A stretch of DNA of 64,000 nt from Xylanimonas cellulosilytica (GCA_001072465.1 JVKM01000036.1:62001-126000); one strand, 5' to 3'; counted from the stretch's first letter, positions 43,418 to 52,909 are shown. The notes: generated from the sequence alone by a model not told the origin. Program-made: numbers and translations.

Positions 43418-45139
43418 ATGGCAACTTCAGTGACCATGCCCGCTCTGGGCGAGTCCGTCACCGAGGGCACCGTCACCACGTGGCTCAAGCAGGTCGGCGA
43501 CACCGTCGAGCTCGACGAGCCCATCGTTGAGGTGTCCACGGACAAGGTCGACTCCGAGGTCCCCTCCCCCGTGGCCGGCGTCCTGCTGGAAATCCTGGTC
43601 CCCGAGGATGAGACCGTCGAGGTCGGCACCGAGATCGCTCGCATTGGCGATGCGTCTGAAGCCTCAGTAGCCCCCGCTGCTGCACCCGCGGATGCTCCCG
43701 TCGAGGCTCCGGCTGCGCCTGCTGCAGCTCCCGTCGAGGCTCCGGCTGCGCCCGCTGCGGCTCCCACGCAGGGTACCGAGGTGCGCATGCCCGCTCTGGG
43801 CGAGTCCGTCACCGAGGGCACCGTCACCACGTGGCTGAAGTCCGTGGGCGACGCCGTTGACGCTGACGAGCCGCTGCTCGAGGTCTCCACGGACAAGGTC
43901 GACTCCGAGGTCCCCTCCCCCGTGGCCGGTTTCCTCGCAGAGATCCGTGTTCCCGAGGATGAGACCGTCGAGGTCGGCACGGTCGTCGCGATTATTTCGT
44001 CGTCGGCCCCCTCTGCTGCTCCCGTCGCCGAGGCAGCTGCCCCGGCAGCTCCGGTGGCACCTGCTGCTCCCGCAGCACCGGTCGCTCCGGCTGCCCCGGC
44101 CGCCCCCGCTGCACCGGCGGCTCCGGTTGATCCCTTCCCGAACGCGTCGACGCTGGCACAGACGGCTTCGGCCGCTCCGGTCGTTGAAACCCCTGTTGCC
44201 GTCACCGGCTCCGCCTACGTCACCCCGATCGTTCGTAAGCTCGCCCGCGAGCTCGGCGTCGATCTGGCGTCCGTGTCGGGCACCGGCGTTGGTGGCCGCG
44301 TTCGCCGCGAGGACATCGAGGCTGCCGCCGCTGCCGCTCGCGCTGCAGTCGCAGCCCCTGCTGCTCCCGCTGCCCCTGCTACTCCCGCCGCACCGGCCAC
44401 CGCTGTTCGTGAGCCTTCGCCGCTGCGTGGAACGACCGAAAAGATGTCGCGACTGCGTCAGACGATCGCCCGCCGTATGGTTGAGTCTCTGCAGACCGCG
44501 GCTCAGCTGACCACGGTTATCGAGGTCGACGTCACGAAGGTTGCCGCTCTGCGCGCGCGTTCGAAGGACGCGTTCCTTGCCAAGCACGGCACCAAGCTGA
44601 CGTTCCTGCCCTTCTTCGTGAAGGCAGCGACCGAGGCCCTCGCCTACCATCCGAAGATCAACGCGACCATCAACGACAAGGAGGTCACGTACTTCGACTA
44701 CGAGCACGTGGGCATCGCCGTTGATACGCCGCGCGGCCTGCTGGTCCCGGTGATGAAGAACGCCGGAGACAAGGACATCGCGGGCATCGCCGCCTCGATC
44801 AACGATCTGGCTGCCCGTACTCGCGACTCGAAGATCGGCCCCGACGAGCTGTCCGGCTCGACGTTCACGGTGACCAACACCGGTTCGGGCGGCGCGCTCT
44901 TCGATACGCCGGTCCTCAACATGCCGGAGACCGCGATCATGGGCGTTGGCACGATCGTGAAGCGTCCCGTCGTGATGAAGGGTGCCGACGGCGCCGACGT
45001 CATCGCGATTCGCTCGATGGTGTACCTGTCGCTGTCCTACGACCACCGCCTGGTTGACGGTGCCGACGCTTCGCGCTTCCTCATGGATGTGAAGAAGCGC
45101 CTGGAGGAAGGCGCGTTCGAGTCCGACCTCGGACTCTGA
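43418..45139 (+). CDS. 2-oxoacid dehydrogenase E2 (dihydrolipoyl acyltransferase) with two lipoyl domains
   Basis: 573-aa E2 of a pyruvate or 2-oxoglutarate dehydrogenase complex. Two N-terminal lipoyl domains each carry the lipoylation motif [14 protein letters not shown] (Lys near 43 and 160). Long Ala/Pro linkers and an E3/E1-binding domain ([35 protein letters not shown]) lead to the catalytic core ([12 protein letters not shown]...[16 protein letters not shown], catalytic His/Asp). No E1 gene is adjacent, so the complex type is undecided. TAGGAG lies upstream of the ATG. Transcription ends at 45155-45188. Confidence 0.95.
   Translation: MATSVTMPALGESVTEGTVTTWLKQVGDTVELDEPIVEVSTDKVDSEVPSPVAGVLLEILVPEDETVEVGTEIARIGDASEASVAPAAAPADAPVEAPAAPAAAPVEAPAAPAAAPTQGTEVRMPALGESVTEGTVTTWLKSVGDAVDADEPLLEVSTDKVDSEVPSPVAGFLAEIRVPEDETVEVGTVVAIISSSAPSAAPVAEAAAPAAPVAPAAPAAPVAPAAPAAPAAPAAPVDPFPNASTLAQTASAAPVVETPVAVTGSAYVTPIVRKLARELGVDLASVSGTGVGGRVRREDIEAAAAAARAAVAAPAAPAAPATPAAPATAVREPSPLRGTTEKMSRLRQTIARRMVESLQTAAQLTTVIEVDVTKVAALRARSKDAFLAKHGTKLTFLPFFVKAATEALAYHPKINATINDKEVTYFDYEHVGIAVDTPRGLLVPVMKNAGDKDIAGIAASINDLAARTRDSKIGPDELSGSTFTVTNTGSGGALFDTPVLNMPETAIMGVGTIVKRPVVMKGADGADVIAIRSMVYLSLSYDHRLVDGADASRFLMDVKKRLEEGAFESDLGL
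43436..43980 (+). repeat. Internal DNA duplication encoding the two lipoyl domains
   Basis: Three blocks are identical at DNA level between the domains: 50 bases (43436-43485 and 43787-43836), 44 bases (43535-43578 and 43886-43929) and 29 bases (43601-43629 and 43952-43980), all 351 bases apart. Sequences between the blocks differ, also at synonymous sites. Confidence 0.92.
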
Positions 45140-45154
45140 TCCTCACCGAACGCT

Positions 45155-45188
45155 GATGGGGTGGGCCTCGCATGAGGCCCACCCCATC
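45155..45188 (+). terminator. Hairpin after the E2 gene
   Basis: A perfect 15-bp stem (GATGGGGTGGGCCTC with its complement) closes the four-base loop GCAT, 15 bases after the stop. There is no U-tract. It lies between converging genes and may act in both directions. Confidence 0.8.
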
Positions 45189-45223
45189 ACTGTCGCTTGG
45201 ACGTTCACCGAGGGGCTTAGGCG

Positions 45224-46558
45224 TTATTGCGGCGCCGCACCACTTTGCTGATCAGCGGGCTCCGCCTTCACAACCTTTCCCGACACTGGATCGACGCGCA
45301 CGCGAAGGTCGGTTACTTGTGGCTCCGAGCGCTTCTCACAGGTTCCTGCTCGACATGTTTCGGTGGCGAGAACCGTCAACGTTGCGCTGACATCGATGGC
45401 TCCCGGTTCACACGCTAATACGGACACATCATCGATCCGAGAGGACAACTGCGAGACGCGCACTCCGTTGCTTTGCATCGATGCGATGCGCTCCTTATCT
45501 TGATCAAGCAGCTCACCACCGAGAACGCTCTCGAGAGGCGTCGGGTCACCGGCAACCACGGCTTCGTCGCGCGTGCGGATCGCACGATTAATCGTTTCTG
45601 ACAGGGCAGAAACGTCGCACGCGCTACCCGTCGAGTGTTCAAGCGACTGTGAGGACTCAGCGTAGACAGGTGCCTCTGATTGAGCGACGCTCGGACCGCT
45701 ACGCAGCAAGCCGTAGGCCATGATGGACACTCCCGCGACGATCGCCGACAGCCCCGCAGCGAGCACACCCAACGCTCGGCGACGGCCGCGCTGTGCTTCC
45801 TGTCTCCCGCCACGCACATTCTGCGGTGTCGACGCAGCCACGCGCTCGGTGCGTCCGTCTCTGAGCGTATCCTCGCGCAGTGCAGCCGCGCGCAAGTCGG
45901 CGATGACGCGCTCGGGATCCACAGGCTCTCGCGAAATCGGATGCTCGACGGGATCGTCAACAACGGGGGTCGTCTCTGCAAGACAATCGTTAGGCTCATC
46001 GAAGCCAAGGTCAGCCAGTGCCTCGTCCATGTGCAGAAGGTGCGCGAGCTGACGCAGGCACGCGCGATCAGCCCCCTGCCCACTGAGCCCTTGGCTCCAC
46101 CCGGGGGTTCCGTCGTGCTCTCCCATCTCGTCGATCAGATCGATGATGACAGCACGCCCGGATGGTGTCACGATGATGTTGGAAGGAGTCAAATCCCCAT
46201 GGACGATTCCAGCTCTGTGCAGAGCACTGAGCCCAGCGGCTATTCCTTCGATGATCTGTCGACGTGTCGCGATGGGACGCAAGTCGGGCGAGCCAATTTC
46301 AGCGTCGAGTGGACGCCCAGCCACGTAGTCGTAGACGATTGCCCAACGGCCGTCGTCTGATCGTGCAACATCACGCAGGGCAACAACATGCCGCGACGTG
46401 ATCGAAGCCCATGCCTTCCATCGCTCAAGGCACCGCTCTCCATCTCCAGCAGCGCGTAGCGACAATAGCGCCTCACCCGCGTCAGTGCGCGTACGCCAGA
46501 CGGGGCCCGTCGCCCCGATATGGAAGATTTGGCCAACGTCGTAACCGCCAATGTTCAT
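45224..46558 (-). CDS. Membrane-anchored kinase-like protein (probable pseudokinase)
   Basis: 444-aa protein with an N-terminal Hanks-type kinase fold, one membrane helix (about 262-285) and an extracytoplasmic domain of about 155 residues containing cysteines. HGDLTPSNIIV (120-130) matches the catalytic loop HRDLKPSN with Asp122 and Asn127 kept but the Lys changed to Thr. The metal motif DFG is DLI (Asp140). The beta-3 lysine (VAIK) is absent: that segment reads EALLSLRA (29-36), and the glycine loop is weak. Phosphotransfer is therefore doubtful; this resembles degenerate PknB-like or FHA-linked pseudokinases such as MviN-type. GACAAT six bases upstream supports ATG 46558. Confidence 0.8.
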   Translation of the reverse strand: MNIGGYDVGQIFHIGATGPVWRTRTDAGEALLSLRAAGDGERCLERWKAWASITSRHVVALRDVARSDDGRWAIVYDYVAGRPLDAEIGSPDLRPIATRRQIIEGIAAGLSALHRAGIVHGDLTPSNIIVTPSGRAVIIDLIDEMGEHDGTPGWSQGLSGQGADRACLRQLAHLLHMDEALADLGFDEPNDCLAETTPVVDDPVEHPISREPVDPERVIADLRAAALREDTLRDGRTERVAASTPQNVRGGRQEAQRGRRRALGVLAAGLSAIVAGVSIMAYGLLRSGPSVAQSEAPVYAESSQSLEHSTGSACDVSALSETINRAIRTRDEAVVAGDPTPLESVLGGELLDQDKERIASMQSNGVRVSQLSSRIDDVSVLACEPGAIDVSATLTVLATETCRAGTCEKRSEPQVTDLRVRVDPVSGKVVKAEPADQQSGAAPQ

Positions 46559-46564
46559 ACCGAC

Positions 46565-46593
46565 ATTGTCCAAAGCCAACCAATGTGATGCAA
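46565..46593 (-). promoter_or_regulatory. Promoter of the kinase-like gene (leaderless)
   Basis: TTGCAT (46593-46588), a 17-base spacer and GACAAT (46570-46565) lie so that transcription would begin at the ATG at 46558. Confidence 0.68.
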
Positions 46594-46663
46594 CTCATTT
46601 CACAAAGTGCCTGATCGGACGGGTGGACTTTCGATCATCAATTGCACGTACAATAATGAGGCT

Positions 46664-47356
46664 ATGAGTGAATCGAATCCCCCCGGCAAGAGGCGCTTCT
46701 ACCAGAACGTCCTCGACGCATACCGACTGACCAAACGCACCTACCCGGCACTTCCGTGGATGCTTCTCGGAACAGCCGCCGCGGTGATCGCCGTCTTCAT
46801 GCTGGTGGCCTGGCTGACCAACATGTCGTTCATTGGCTGGCTTGTCGTCGGCATCATGGGCTCGTTCACCGCTGCCCTTCTATTGCTGAGCATCCTGACG
46901 CGCCGCGCGCTGTACTCGCAGGTTGAGGATACGGCGGGTGCCGTGAAGGTTGCACTGTCCCAGATTCAGCGAGGCTGGGTGATTCCCGAGCAGCCTGTCG
47001 CATACACCCGTGAGCAGGACCTTGTGTGGCGCATCGTTGGGCGCGCCGGCATCGTTCTCATCTCCGAAGGCCCCGCGTCACGCGTCCGTCCCCTCCTCCA
47101 AGCCGAGACGAAGCGTGTCACCAAGGTCATGCGCAACGTTCCCGTTCATCAGATCCAGGTGGGTCACGATGATGGGCAGATCGCTCTGAAGGATCTGCAG
47201 CGCGAGCTGCGCAAGTTGAAGAACGTGCTGACCCCCGAGGAAGTTCCCCAGGTCTCTGCGCGCATCAACGCTCTCCGATCGGGCGAGCCTCCCATTCCGA
47301 AGGGCATCGATCCTCTCCGCGCCAAGCCGTCGCGCCGCGCACTTCGTGGCAACTGA
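46664..47356 (+). CDS. DUF4191 family membrane protein
   Basis: 230-aa protein with two adjacent membrane helices near the N-terminus (LPWMLLGTAAAVIAVFMLVAWL and FIGWLVVGIMGSFTAALLLLSIL, about 31-76), then a cytoplasmic part with RGWVIPEQPVAYTREQDLVWRIVGRAGIVLISEGPASRVRPLL and a basic C-terminus. The family is actinobacterial and of unknown function; in many genomes it lies near lipoate genes, in line with the lipoyl E2/E3 genes just upstream here. TACAAT (about 46649-46654) is a candidate -10. Confidence 0.87.
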   Translation: MSESNPPGKRRFYQNVLDAYRLTKRTYPALPWMLLGTAAAVIAVFMLVAWLTNMSFIGWLVVGIMGSFTAALLLLSILTRRALYSQVEDTAGAVKVALSQIQRGWVIPEQPVAYTREQDLVWRIVGRAGIVLISEGPASRVRPLLQAETKRVTKVMRNVPVHQIQVGHDDGQIALKDLQRELRKLKNVLTPEEVPQVSARINALRSGEPPIPKGIDPLRAKPSRRALRGN

Positions 47357-47362
47357 ACCTCT

Positions 47363-47395
47363 CAAGTGGGCAAGCACCGTGTGCTTGCCCACTTG
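47363..47395 (+). terminator. Hairpin after the DUF4191 gene
   Basis: CAAGTGGGCAAGCAC pairs perfectly with GTGCTTGCCCACTTG (15 bp) around the three-base loop CGT, seven bases after the stop. There is no long U-tract. Confidence 0.82.
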
Positions 47396-47432
47396 TGTAT
47401 CCACGATCCGAGACTCATTCGACACGCATAGT

Positions 47433-47449
47433 ATGCACATGGTTGCATA
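47433..47449. promoter_or_regulatory. ArgR-box-like element, first binding-protein gene
   Basis: ATGCACATGGTTGCATA lies 48 bases upstream of the lipoprotein start and overlaps a candidate -10 (CATATT). It differs at two of 17 bases from the element upstream of the second lipoprotein gene and resembles ARG boxes described in Streptomyces (ATGCAT-N-TTGCATA form). Confidence 0.5.
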
Positions 47450-47496
47450 TTCAGTACACGAGATCGCTCGAATCATGGATACAGAGGAACATAATC

Positions 47497-48432
47497 ATGC
47501 ACACCAAGAAGCTTCTCGCCACGCTTACTCTGGCCAGTACTGCGACCGCAATGGCCGCATGCGCAGACCCCACGACGAGTACGAGTACCGCAGATGCGAC
47601 GACAGGGACAGCCGCATCAACCACCTCACACTACGACGTCTCATCAATCCCGACTGTCGACGAGATTGCAGCGCTCGTTCCTGACGACATTAAGAAGCGG
47701 GGCACCCTACGTAACGGAGCTTCTACCGGATATGCACCTGCCGAATACATGGACACTGATGGACAGACTCCCATTGGCTATGACATTGACATTAACAAGG
47801 CGCTCGCCAAGGTCATGGGTCTGAATGCTGGAGAAACGAAGCACTCCGAATTCCCCACGATCATCCCCGCTCTCGGCACGAAGTTCGACGTGGGCATCTC
47901 ATCATTCACCATTACCTCCGAGCGCGAGCAGCAAGTCAACATGGTGTCTTACCTGAACGTCGGATCTGCATGGGGTGTCACTGCTGGCAATCCGAAGAAT
48001 TTTGACCCGTCTAACCCGTGCGGCGCGACCATTGCGGTTCAGACCGGCACGGCTCAGGAAGAATACGCAGCCAAGCTATCTGACGAGTGCGTCGCGGCCG
48101 GCAAGGAAAAGATCGTCGTCATGCCTCACGAGCTCCAGACGGACATTGCTACCAAGCTGATCGGCGGACAGTACGACGCAACCCTCGCGGACTCGACGGT
48201 CATTGGCTACACGAGCTCGCAGTCTGCCGGCAAGATTGAGCAGCTTGGCGACACGTTTGAGTCAGCCCCTCAGGGTGTGGCGGTCGCGAAGGATGACGCG
48301 CAGCTTGCTGAGGCGGTCCAGAAGGCTATGCAGTACCTGATGGACAACGGCTACCTCAACGACATTCTGGCGTCCTATGGTGCCGAGGATGCAGCACTGA
48401 CGACAGCTGCACTCAACCCGACCGTCGACTGA
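47497..48432 (+). CDS. Amino-acid ABC transporter substrate-binding lipoprotein (copy 1)
   Basis: 311-aa exported solute-binding protein (family 3). The signal peptide ends in the lipobox AMAAC, so Cys22 is the likely lipidated residue, followed by a Thr/Ser-rich linker. The binding fold runs from IPTVDEIAALVPDDIKKRGTLRNGASTGYAPAEYM to DNGYLNDILASYGAEDAAL; FDVGISSFTITSEREQQVNMVSYLNVG and DIATKLIGGQYDATLADSTVIGY are ligand-cleft segments. It probably binds a polar or basic amino acid. GAGGAA lies upstream of the ATG. A close paralogue follows; the permease and ATPase come after that. Confidence 0.92.
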   Translation: MHTKKLLATLTLASTATAMAACADPTTSTSTADATTGTAASTTSHYDVSSIPTVDEIAALVPDDIKKRGTLRNGASTGYAPAEYMDTDGQTPIGYDIDINKALAKVMGLNAGETKHSEFPTIIPALGTKFDVGISSFTITSEREQQVNMVSYLNVGSAWGVTAGNPKNFDPSNPCGATIAVQTGTAQEEYAAKLSDECVAAGKEKIVVMPHELQTDIATKLIGGQYDATLADSTVIGYTSSQSAGKIEQLGDTFESAPQGVAVAKDDAQLAEAVQKAMQYLMDNGYLNDILASYGAEDAALTTAALNPTVD

Positions 48433-48464
48433 TTGATAGCACGCTACGCATAATATGCATTTAT

Positions 48465-48481
48465 ATGCATATGGGTGCATA
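48465..48481. promoter_or_regulatory. ArgR-box-like element, second binding-protein gene
   Basis: ATGCATATGGGTGCATA, 48 bases upstream of the second lipoprotein start and overlapping CATAAT. A further TATGCAT stands just upstream (48454-48460). Its position relative to the start codon is the same as in copy 1. Confidence 0.5.
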
Positions 48482-48528
48482 ATGGTAGCAATCACGGGCC
48501 ACGGCCCACTCCCATCGGAAGGCAGATC

Positions 48529-49473
48529 ATGACCATCTCGAAGGCACACGCCCTCATCGTCCTCGCAGCCGCAGCTGCTCTCCCTCTCGCCGCCTGCGCG
48601 GATCCGACGTCGACCAGCTCGTCGACCAGCGGATCTGAGAGCACCTCGGCCGCGGCAACCACGGCCTCGTACGACGTGTCGAAGATCCCGACCGTCGACG
48701 AAATCGCCGCCCTGGTCCCCGACGAGGTCAAGGAGCGCGGCACGCTGCGTAACGGAGCCTCCGCTGACTACGCACCCGCGGAGTTCCTCGGTGACGATTC
48801 GCAGACCCCCCAGGGATACGATGTCGACATCAACAAGGCGCTCGCCAAGGTCATGGGTCTGAACGAGGGAACCACGAACCACGCTGAGTTCCCGACGATC
48901 ATCCCGGCACTGGGCACGAAGTTCGACGTGGGTATCTCCTCCTTCACGATTACCTCCGAACGCGAGGAGCAGGCAAACCTCATCTCCTACGTTGAGGTGG
49001 GCTCCGCGTACGGCGTCGCTGCTGGCAACCCGAAGAACTTCGATCCGACCAACCCGTGTGGCAAGACGATCGGTGTGCAGACCGGCACTGCGCAGGAAGA
49101 CTACGCGACCGAACTGTCGGACAAGTGCGTAGCCGACGGCAAGGACAAGATCACGATCATGCCGCACGATCTGCAGACTGACATCGCTACGAAGGTCATT
49201 GGCGGCCAGTACGACGCAACCTTCGCTGATTCGACGGTGATCGGCTACACCGCCACCCAGTCGGATGGCAAGATCGAGCAGGTCGGCGACGTCATCGAGT
49301 CCGCCCCGCAGGGCGTGGCCATCAACAAGAACGACGAGCAGCTAACGCAGGCCGTCCAGAAGGCAATGCAGTACCTGATGGACAACGGCTACCTGAAGGA
49401 CATCCTGACCACCTATGGCGCGCAGGACGCAGCGCTGACCACCGCCGAGCTGAACCCGGCGACTAACGACTGA
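48529..49473 (+). CDS. Amino-acid ABC transporter substrate-binding lipoprotein (copy 2)
   Basis: 314-aa paralogue of copy 1, roughly two thirds or more identical by eye over the binding domain (IPTVDEIAALVPDEVKERGTLRNGAS, KALAKVMGLNEGTTNHAEFPTIIPALGTKFDVGISSFTITSERE are nearly the same). The lipobox is PLAAC, followed by a Ser/Thr-rich linker. Differences cluster in the linker and in cleft-lining segments, so ligand range may differ. GGAAGG lies upstream of the ATG. The permease gene follows eight bases after the stop, so this copy is in the main transport operon. Confidence 0.93.
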   Translation: MTISKAHALIVLAAAAALPLAACADPTSTSSSTSGSESTSAAATTASYDVSKIPTVDEIAALVPDEVKERGTLRNGASADYAPAEFLGDDSQTPQGYDVDINKALAKVMGLNEGTTNHAEFPTIIPALGTKFDVGISSFTITSEREEQANLISYVEVGSAYGVAAGNPKNFDPTNPCGKTIGVQTGTAQEDYATELSDKCVADGKDKITIMPHDLQTDIATKVIGGQYDATFADSTVIGYTATQSDGKIEQVGDVIESAPQGVAINKNDEQLTQAVQKAMQYLMDNGYLKDILTTYGAQDAALTTAELNPATND

Positions 49474-49480
49474 GGATCTC

Positions 49481-50443
49481 ATGGCAACCATCAAAGACGG
49501 CGTCGAGCTGATCGACGCGAAACCGGTTCCCCGCCCGGGGAGGTGGGCAAGCGCAATCGTCGCGGCAATCCTTGCGGCAATGGCAGCCCACGCGCTGGTA
49601 ACGAACGCAAACTTCCAGTGGCAGGTCGTGTTCCAGTGGCTGTTCTCGCGTTCGATCTTGCAGGGCGTGCTCTTCACGATCATCCTGACGATCCTCGCAA
49701 TGGTGGTGGGCACCGCTCTTGCCATCACGATGGCGATCATGCGTCAGTCGGTGAATCCGGTCCTGCGCTGGGTGGCGATGGCCTACATCTGGTTCTTCCG
49801 TGGAACCCCTATCTACACGCAGTTGATTTTCTGGTCGCTGCTGCCCACGCTCTACCCGAAGCTCTCCTTCGGTGTGCCCTTCCTCGGCTCGCTGTGGGGC
49901 TGGGAGCTGTCATTTGATACAGCCACGTACTTCACGCCGTTCTGGATGGCGTTCATTGGCTTGGGTCTGAACGAAGGCGCGTACCTCGCGGAAATCATGC
50001 GTGCGGGCCTGCTGAGCGTCTCGAAGGGCCAGTGGGAGGCCGCCACCGCGCTGGGAATGCCGCGCGGAACGATCTTCCGCCGCATCATCCTTCCTCAGGC
50101 AATGCGTGTGATCGTGCCGCCGATCGGCAACGAGACAATTTCGATGCTGAAGACGACCTCCTTGGTCTCGGCGATTCCCTTCACCCTCGAACTCACGTTC
50201 ATTGCGCGTCAGCGTGGCCAGGCGACGTTCGCTCCCGTGCCGCTTCTAATCGCGGCTGCGATTTGGTACCTCGTCATCACGAGTCTCCTGATGTGGATTC
50301 AGTCCTTCATCGAGAAGTACTACGGCAAGGGCTTCGAGCGCCGCGACAACGCTGGCACCCACTCCCCCGCCGCATCATCTTCTTCCGATGAGGATGATGA
50401 GGCCAAGGCCACCAAGCTTAAGTTTTTGGATGTGACACCATGA
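49481..50443 (+). CDS. Amino-acid ABC transporter permease
   Basis: 320-aa inner-membrane protein of the His/Glu/Gln/Arg permease family. Membrane helices include [16 protein letters not shown]-like, [46 protein letters not shown] and [19 protein letters not shown]. The EAA loop [33 protein letters not shown] contacts the ATPase. An extra segment of about 40 residues and an acidic cytoplasmic tail ([11 protein letters not shown]) are unusual. The stop overlaps the ATPase start (ATGA). Confidence 0.94.
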   Translation: MATIKDGVELIDAKPVPRPGRWASAIVAAILAAMAAHALVTNANFQWQVVFQWLFSRSILQGVLFTIILTILAMVVGTALAITMAIMRQSVNPVLRWVAMAYIWFFRGTPIYTQLIFWSLLPTLYPKLSFGVPFLGSLWGWELSFDTATYFTPFWMAFIGLGLNEGAYLAEIMRAGLLSVSKGQWEAATALGMPRGTIFRRIILPQAMRVIVPPIGNETISMLKTTSLVSAIPFTLELTFIARQRGQATFAPVPLLIAAAIWYLVITSLLMWIQSFIEKYYGKGFERRDNAGTHSPAASSSSDEDDEAKATKLKFLDVTP

Positions 50444-51213
50444 CGACCACAACGCCCATGGTCTCCGTTCGCGGGGTCCACAAGTTCTTTGGCGACCTGC
50501 ACGTCCTGCGGGGCATCGACCTTGATATCGCTTCCGGCGAGGTCTGCGTCATCCTCGGCCCCTCGGGCTCTGGCAAGTCGACGCTCCTGCGCTGCCTGAA
50601 CATGCTCGAGGACATCAGCGCCGGCCGCGTGTACGTTGACGGTGAGCTGCTCGGCTACCGCGAGGATGAGAATGGCGTGCTGCACGAGCGTCACGATAAG
50701 GAGATCGCTGCTCAGCGTTCTCGTATCGGCATGGTGTTCCAGCGCTTCAATCTCTTCCCCCACAAGACCGCGCTAGAGAACGTCATGGAGGCACCCGTTC
50801 AGGTCCTCAAGCGTTCGAAGAGCGAGGCACGCGCCCAGGCTCTCGAGCTCCTTGATCGCGTGGGACTGGCTGATCGCGCGGACCATTACCCGGCGGAGCT
50901 TTCGGGTGGTCAGCAGCAGCGCGTGGCTATCGCCCGTGCGCTCGCCATGGATCCCGAGATCATGCTCTTTGATGAGCCGACCTCAGCGCTCGATCCCGAG
51001 CTCGTCGGTGAGGTTCTCCAGGTTATGCAGGACCTCGCTGCATCGGGCATGACGATGGCGGTTGTCACTCACGAAATCGGGTTCGCCCGCGAGGTCGCCG
51101 ACCAGGTTGTTTTTATGGATGGTGGCGTCATCGTCGAGGCCGGAGCTCCCTCCGAGGTCATCGATAACCCGAAGTCTGAGCGAACCAAGGAGTTCTTCTC
51201 CAAGGTTCTGTGA
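50440..51213 (+). CDS. Amino-acid ABC transporter ATP-binding protein
   Basis: 257-aa ATPase of the GlnQ/HisP group. Walker A is [14 protein letters not shown], the Q-loop [17 protein letters not shown], the signature LSGGQQQR, Walker [15 protein letters not shown] and the H-loop VVTHE. An insertion of about 15 residues ([17 protein letters not shown]) precedes the Q-loop, as in several arginine/glutamate importers. It is the last gene of the import operon. Confidence 0.95.
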   Translation: MTTTTPMVSVRGVHKFFGDLHVLRGIDLDIASGEVCVILGPSGSGKSTLLRCLNMLEDISAGRVYVDGELLGYREDENGVLHERHDKEIAAQRSRIGMVFQRFNLFPHKTALENVMEAPVQVLKRSKSEARAQALELLDRVGLADRADHYPAELSGGQQQRVAIARALAMDPEIMLFDEPTSALDPELVGEVLQVMQDLAASGMTMAVVTHEIGFAREVADQVVFMDGGVIVEAGAPSEVIDNPKSERTKEFFSKVL

Positions 51214-51226
51214 GCTTCTGACGACG

Positions 51227-51265
51227 AGGCCGGGGCTGGCGTGTTCCAGTCCCGGCCTTTGTCGT
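51227..51265 (+). terminator. Terminator after the ABC importer operon
   Basis: AGGCCGGGGCTGG pairs with CCAGTCCCGGCCT (12 of 13 positions, one G-T) around a six-base loop, followed by TTGTCGT. It lies between the importer and the converging ABC-F gene. Confidence 0.75.
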
Positions 51266-51295
51266 ATCTGTCGCGAAACGACCGGGCTATCGTCT

Positions 51296-52909
51296 TCAGG
51301 TGAGGGTAACGAGATCCAGGTAGCTGTCGTCCCACAGGTCCTCATCCGCGTCGGGCAACAGCAGGACGCGCTCGGGGTTGAGGGCCGTGACAGCGCCGGG
51401 GTCGTGCGTGACGAGGATGACCGCACCCTCGTAGTCACGCAGGGCCGCAAGGATCTCCTCGCGCGACGCGGGGTCGAGGTTGTTAGTCGGTTCGTCGAGC
51501 AGCAGGACGTTTGCACCCGAGACGACGAGTGTCGCTAAAGCGAGGCGTGTCTTCTCACCGCCAGACAGCACGGACACGGGCTTTTCAACGTCGTCACCTT
51601 GGAAGAGGAACTGGCCGAGAATGTTGCGCACGTGGGTGTCGTCGAGGGTCGGAGCGGCCTCGGCCATGTTTTCGCGGATCGTACGGGTCTCGTCAAGCGT
51701 CTCGTGCTCCTGGGCGTAGTACCCGAGCTTGAGGCCGTGGCCGGGCACGACGCGGCCGGAGTCCGGCTCCTCGATACCGGACAGGAGCCGCAGGAGCGTC
51801 GTCTTGCCGGCACCGTTGAGGCCGAGGACGACGACTTTGGAGCCGCGGTCGATCGCGAGGTCCACGCCGGTGAAGACCTCGAGCGAACCGTAGGACTTCG
51901 ACAGTCCTTCAGCGGTGAGGGGAACGCGGCCCGACGGTGCCGGGTCGGGGAAACGTAGGCGCGCAACCTTGTCCTGGACGGTCTCTGAACCCGCCTGGGC
52001 GAAGAGCTCTTCGGCTCGGCGCAGCATCTGCTGTGCGGCGACGGCCTTCGTGGCCTTCGCGCGCATCTTCTCGCCCTGAGCCTTGAGGTGTTCGGCCTTC
52101 TTCAACGCGTTGGCGCGTTCCTTACGGCGACGGCGTTCGTCTTCCTCGCGCTGCTTGAGATAGGCCGACCAGCCGAGGTGATAGATGTCGATCTGTGCGC
52201 GGTTCGCATCGAGATAGAAGACCTGGTTGACGGTGTCACCCAGCAGCTTGACATCGTGCGAAATGATCATGACGCCGCCGGGGAACGTCTTGATCCAGTC
52301 GCGCAGCCAGACGATCGAATCGTGATCGAGGTGGTTCGTGGGTTCGTCCAGAAGCAGGACGTCCGCGTCGGAGAAGAGCACGCGGGCTAGCTCGACCCTG
52401 CGTCGTTGACCACCGGAGAGGGTATCGAGGGTCTGGTCGAGCACCCGGTCTTCGAGCCCCAGCGAGTGCGCGATCTGGGCTGCCTCGGCGTTGGCTGCCC
52501 AGCCGCCGGAGTTCGTAAACTGCTGGTCGAGCTTCACGTACCGTTCCATCGCGCGCTGCTGACGAGCGCCCTCGGTCGTTGACATCTCGTGTTCGGCCTT
52601 GCGGATACGGGCAATGATGGAGTCGATGCCGCGCACGGAGATGATGCGGTCGCGGGCCTTCATCGACGGATCACCCACGTGCGTGTCCTGCGCCAGGTAA
52701 CCGACCGTCCCATTCGACGAGATGGTGCCGGTGTATTCGGCGGCCCCTCCTCGGTCACCTTCGCCCGCGAGCAACCTCATCGTCGTCGTCTTTCCCGCGC
52801 CGTTACGGCCAACGAGGCCGATACACATGCCTTTGTCGATACGGAAGCTCGCGTGGTTGACGAGCTCGCGGGGGCCGATGCGCAACGAGAAATCCTGGAC
52901 ATTAATCAC
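51296..52909 (-). CDS. ABC-F family ATPase
   Basis: 537-aa protein with two ABC domains and no membrane segments, typical of ribosome-binding ABC-F translation factors. Walker A motifs are VGRNGAGKTTT and LGLNGAGKTTL; signatures LSGGQRRR and LSGGEKTR; Walker B LLLDEPTNHLD and LLLDEPTNNLD. The interdomain linker (KQREEDERRRRKERANALKKAEHLKAQGEK...) is the P-site tRNA-interaction motif and is moderately long. It may be housekeeping (EttA-like) or antibiotic protection; this cannot be decided by eye. The start is GTG at 52909; TACTCT (52921-52916) ends six bases before it. Confidence 0.93.
   Translation of the reverse strand: MINVQDFSLRIGPRELVNHASFRIDKGMCIGLVGRNGAGKTTTMRLLAGEGDRGGAAEYTGTISSNGTVGYLAQDTHVGDPSMKARDRIISVRGIDSIIARIRKAEHEMSTTEGARQQRAMERYVKLDQQFTNSGGWAANAEAAQIAHSLGLEDRVLDQTLDTLSGGQRRRVELARVLFSDADVLLLDEPTNHLDHDSIVWLRDWIKTFPGGVMIISHDVKLLGDTVNQVFYLDANRAQIDIYHLGWSAYLKQREEDERRRRKERANALKKAEHLKAQGEKMRAKATKAVAAQQMLRRAEELFAQAGSETVQDKVARLRFPDPAPSGRVPLTAEGLSKSYGSLEVFTGVDLAIDRGSKVVVLGLNGAGKTTLLRLLSGIEEPDSGRVVPGHGLKLGYYAQEHETLDETRTIRENMAEAAPTLDDTHVRNILGQFLFQGDDVEKPVSVLSGGEKTRLALATLVVSGANVLLLDEPTNNLDPASREEILAALRDYEGAVILVTHDPGAVTALNPERVLLLPDADEDLWDDSYLDLVTLT

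Noticed and set aside
43664-45046. 460-codon and other minus-strand frames opposite the E2 gene
   Set aside because: Ala/Pro linkers in high-GC DNA produce long Gly/Arg/Ser antisense frames; low complexity only.
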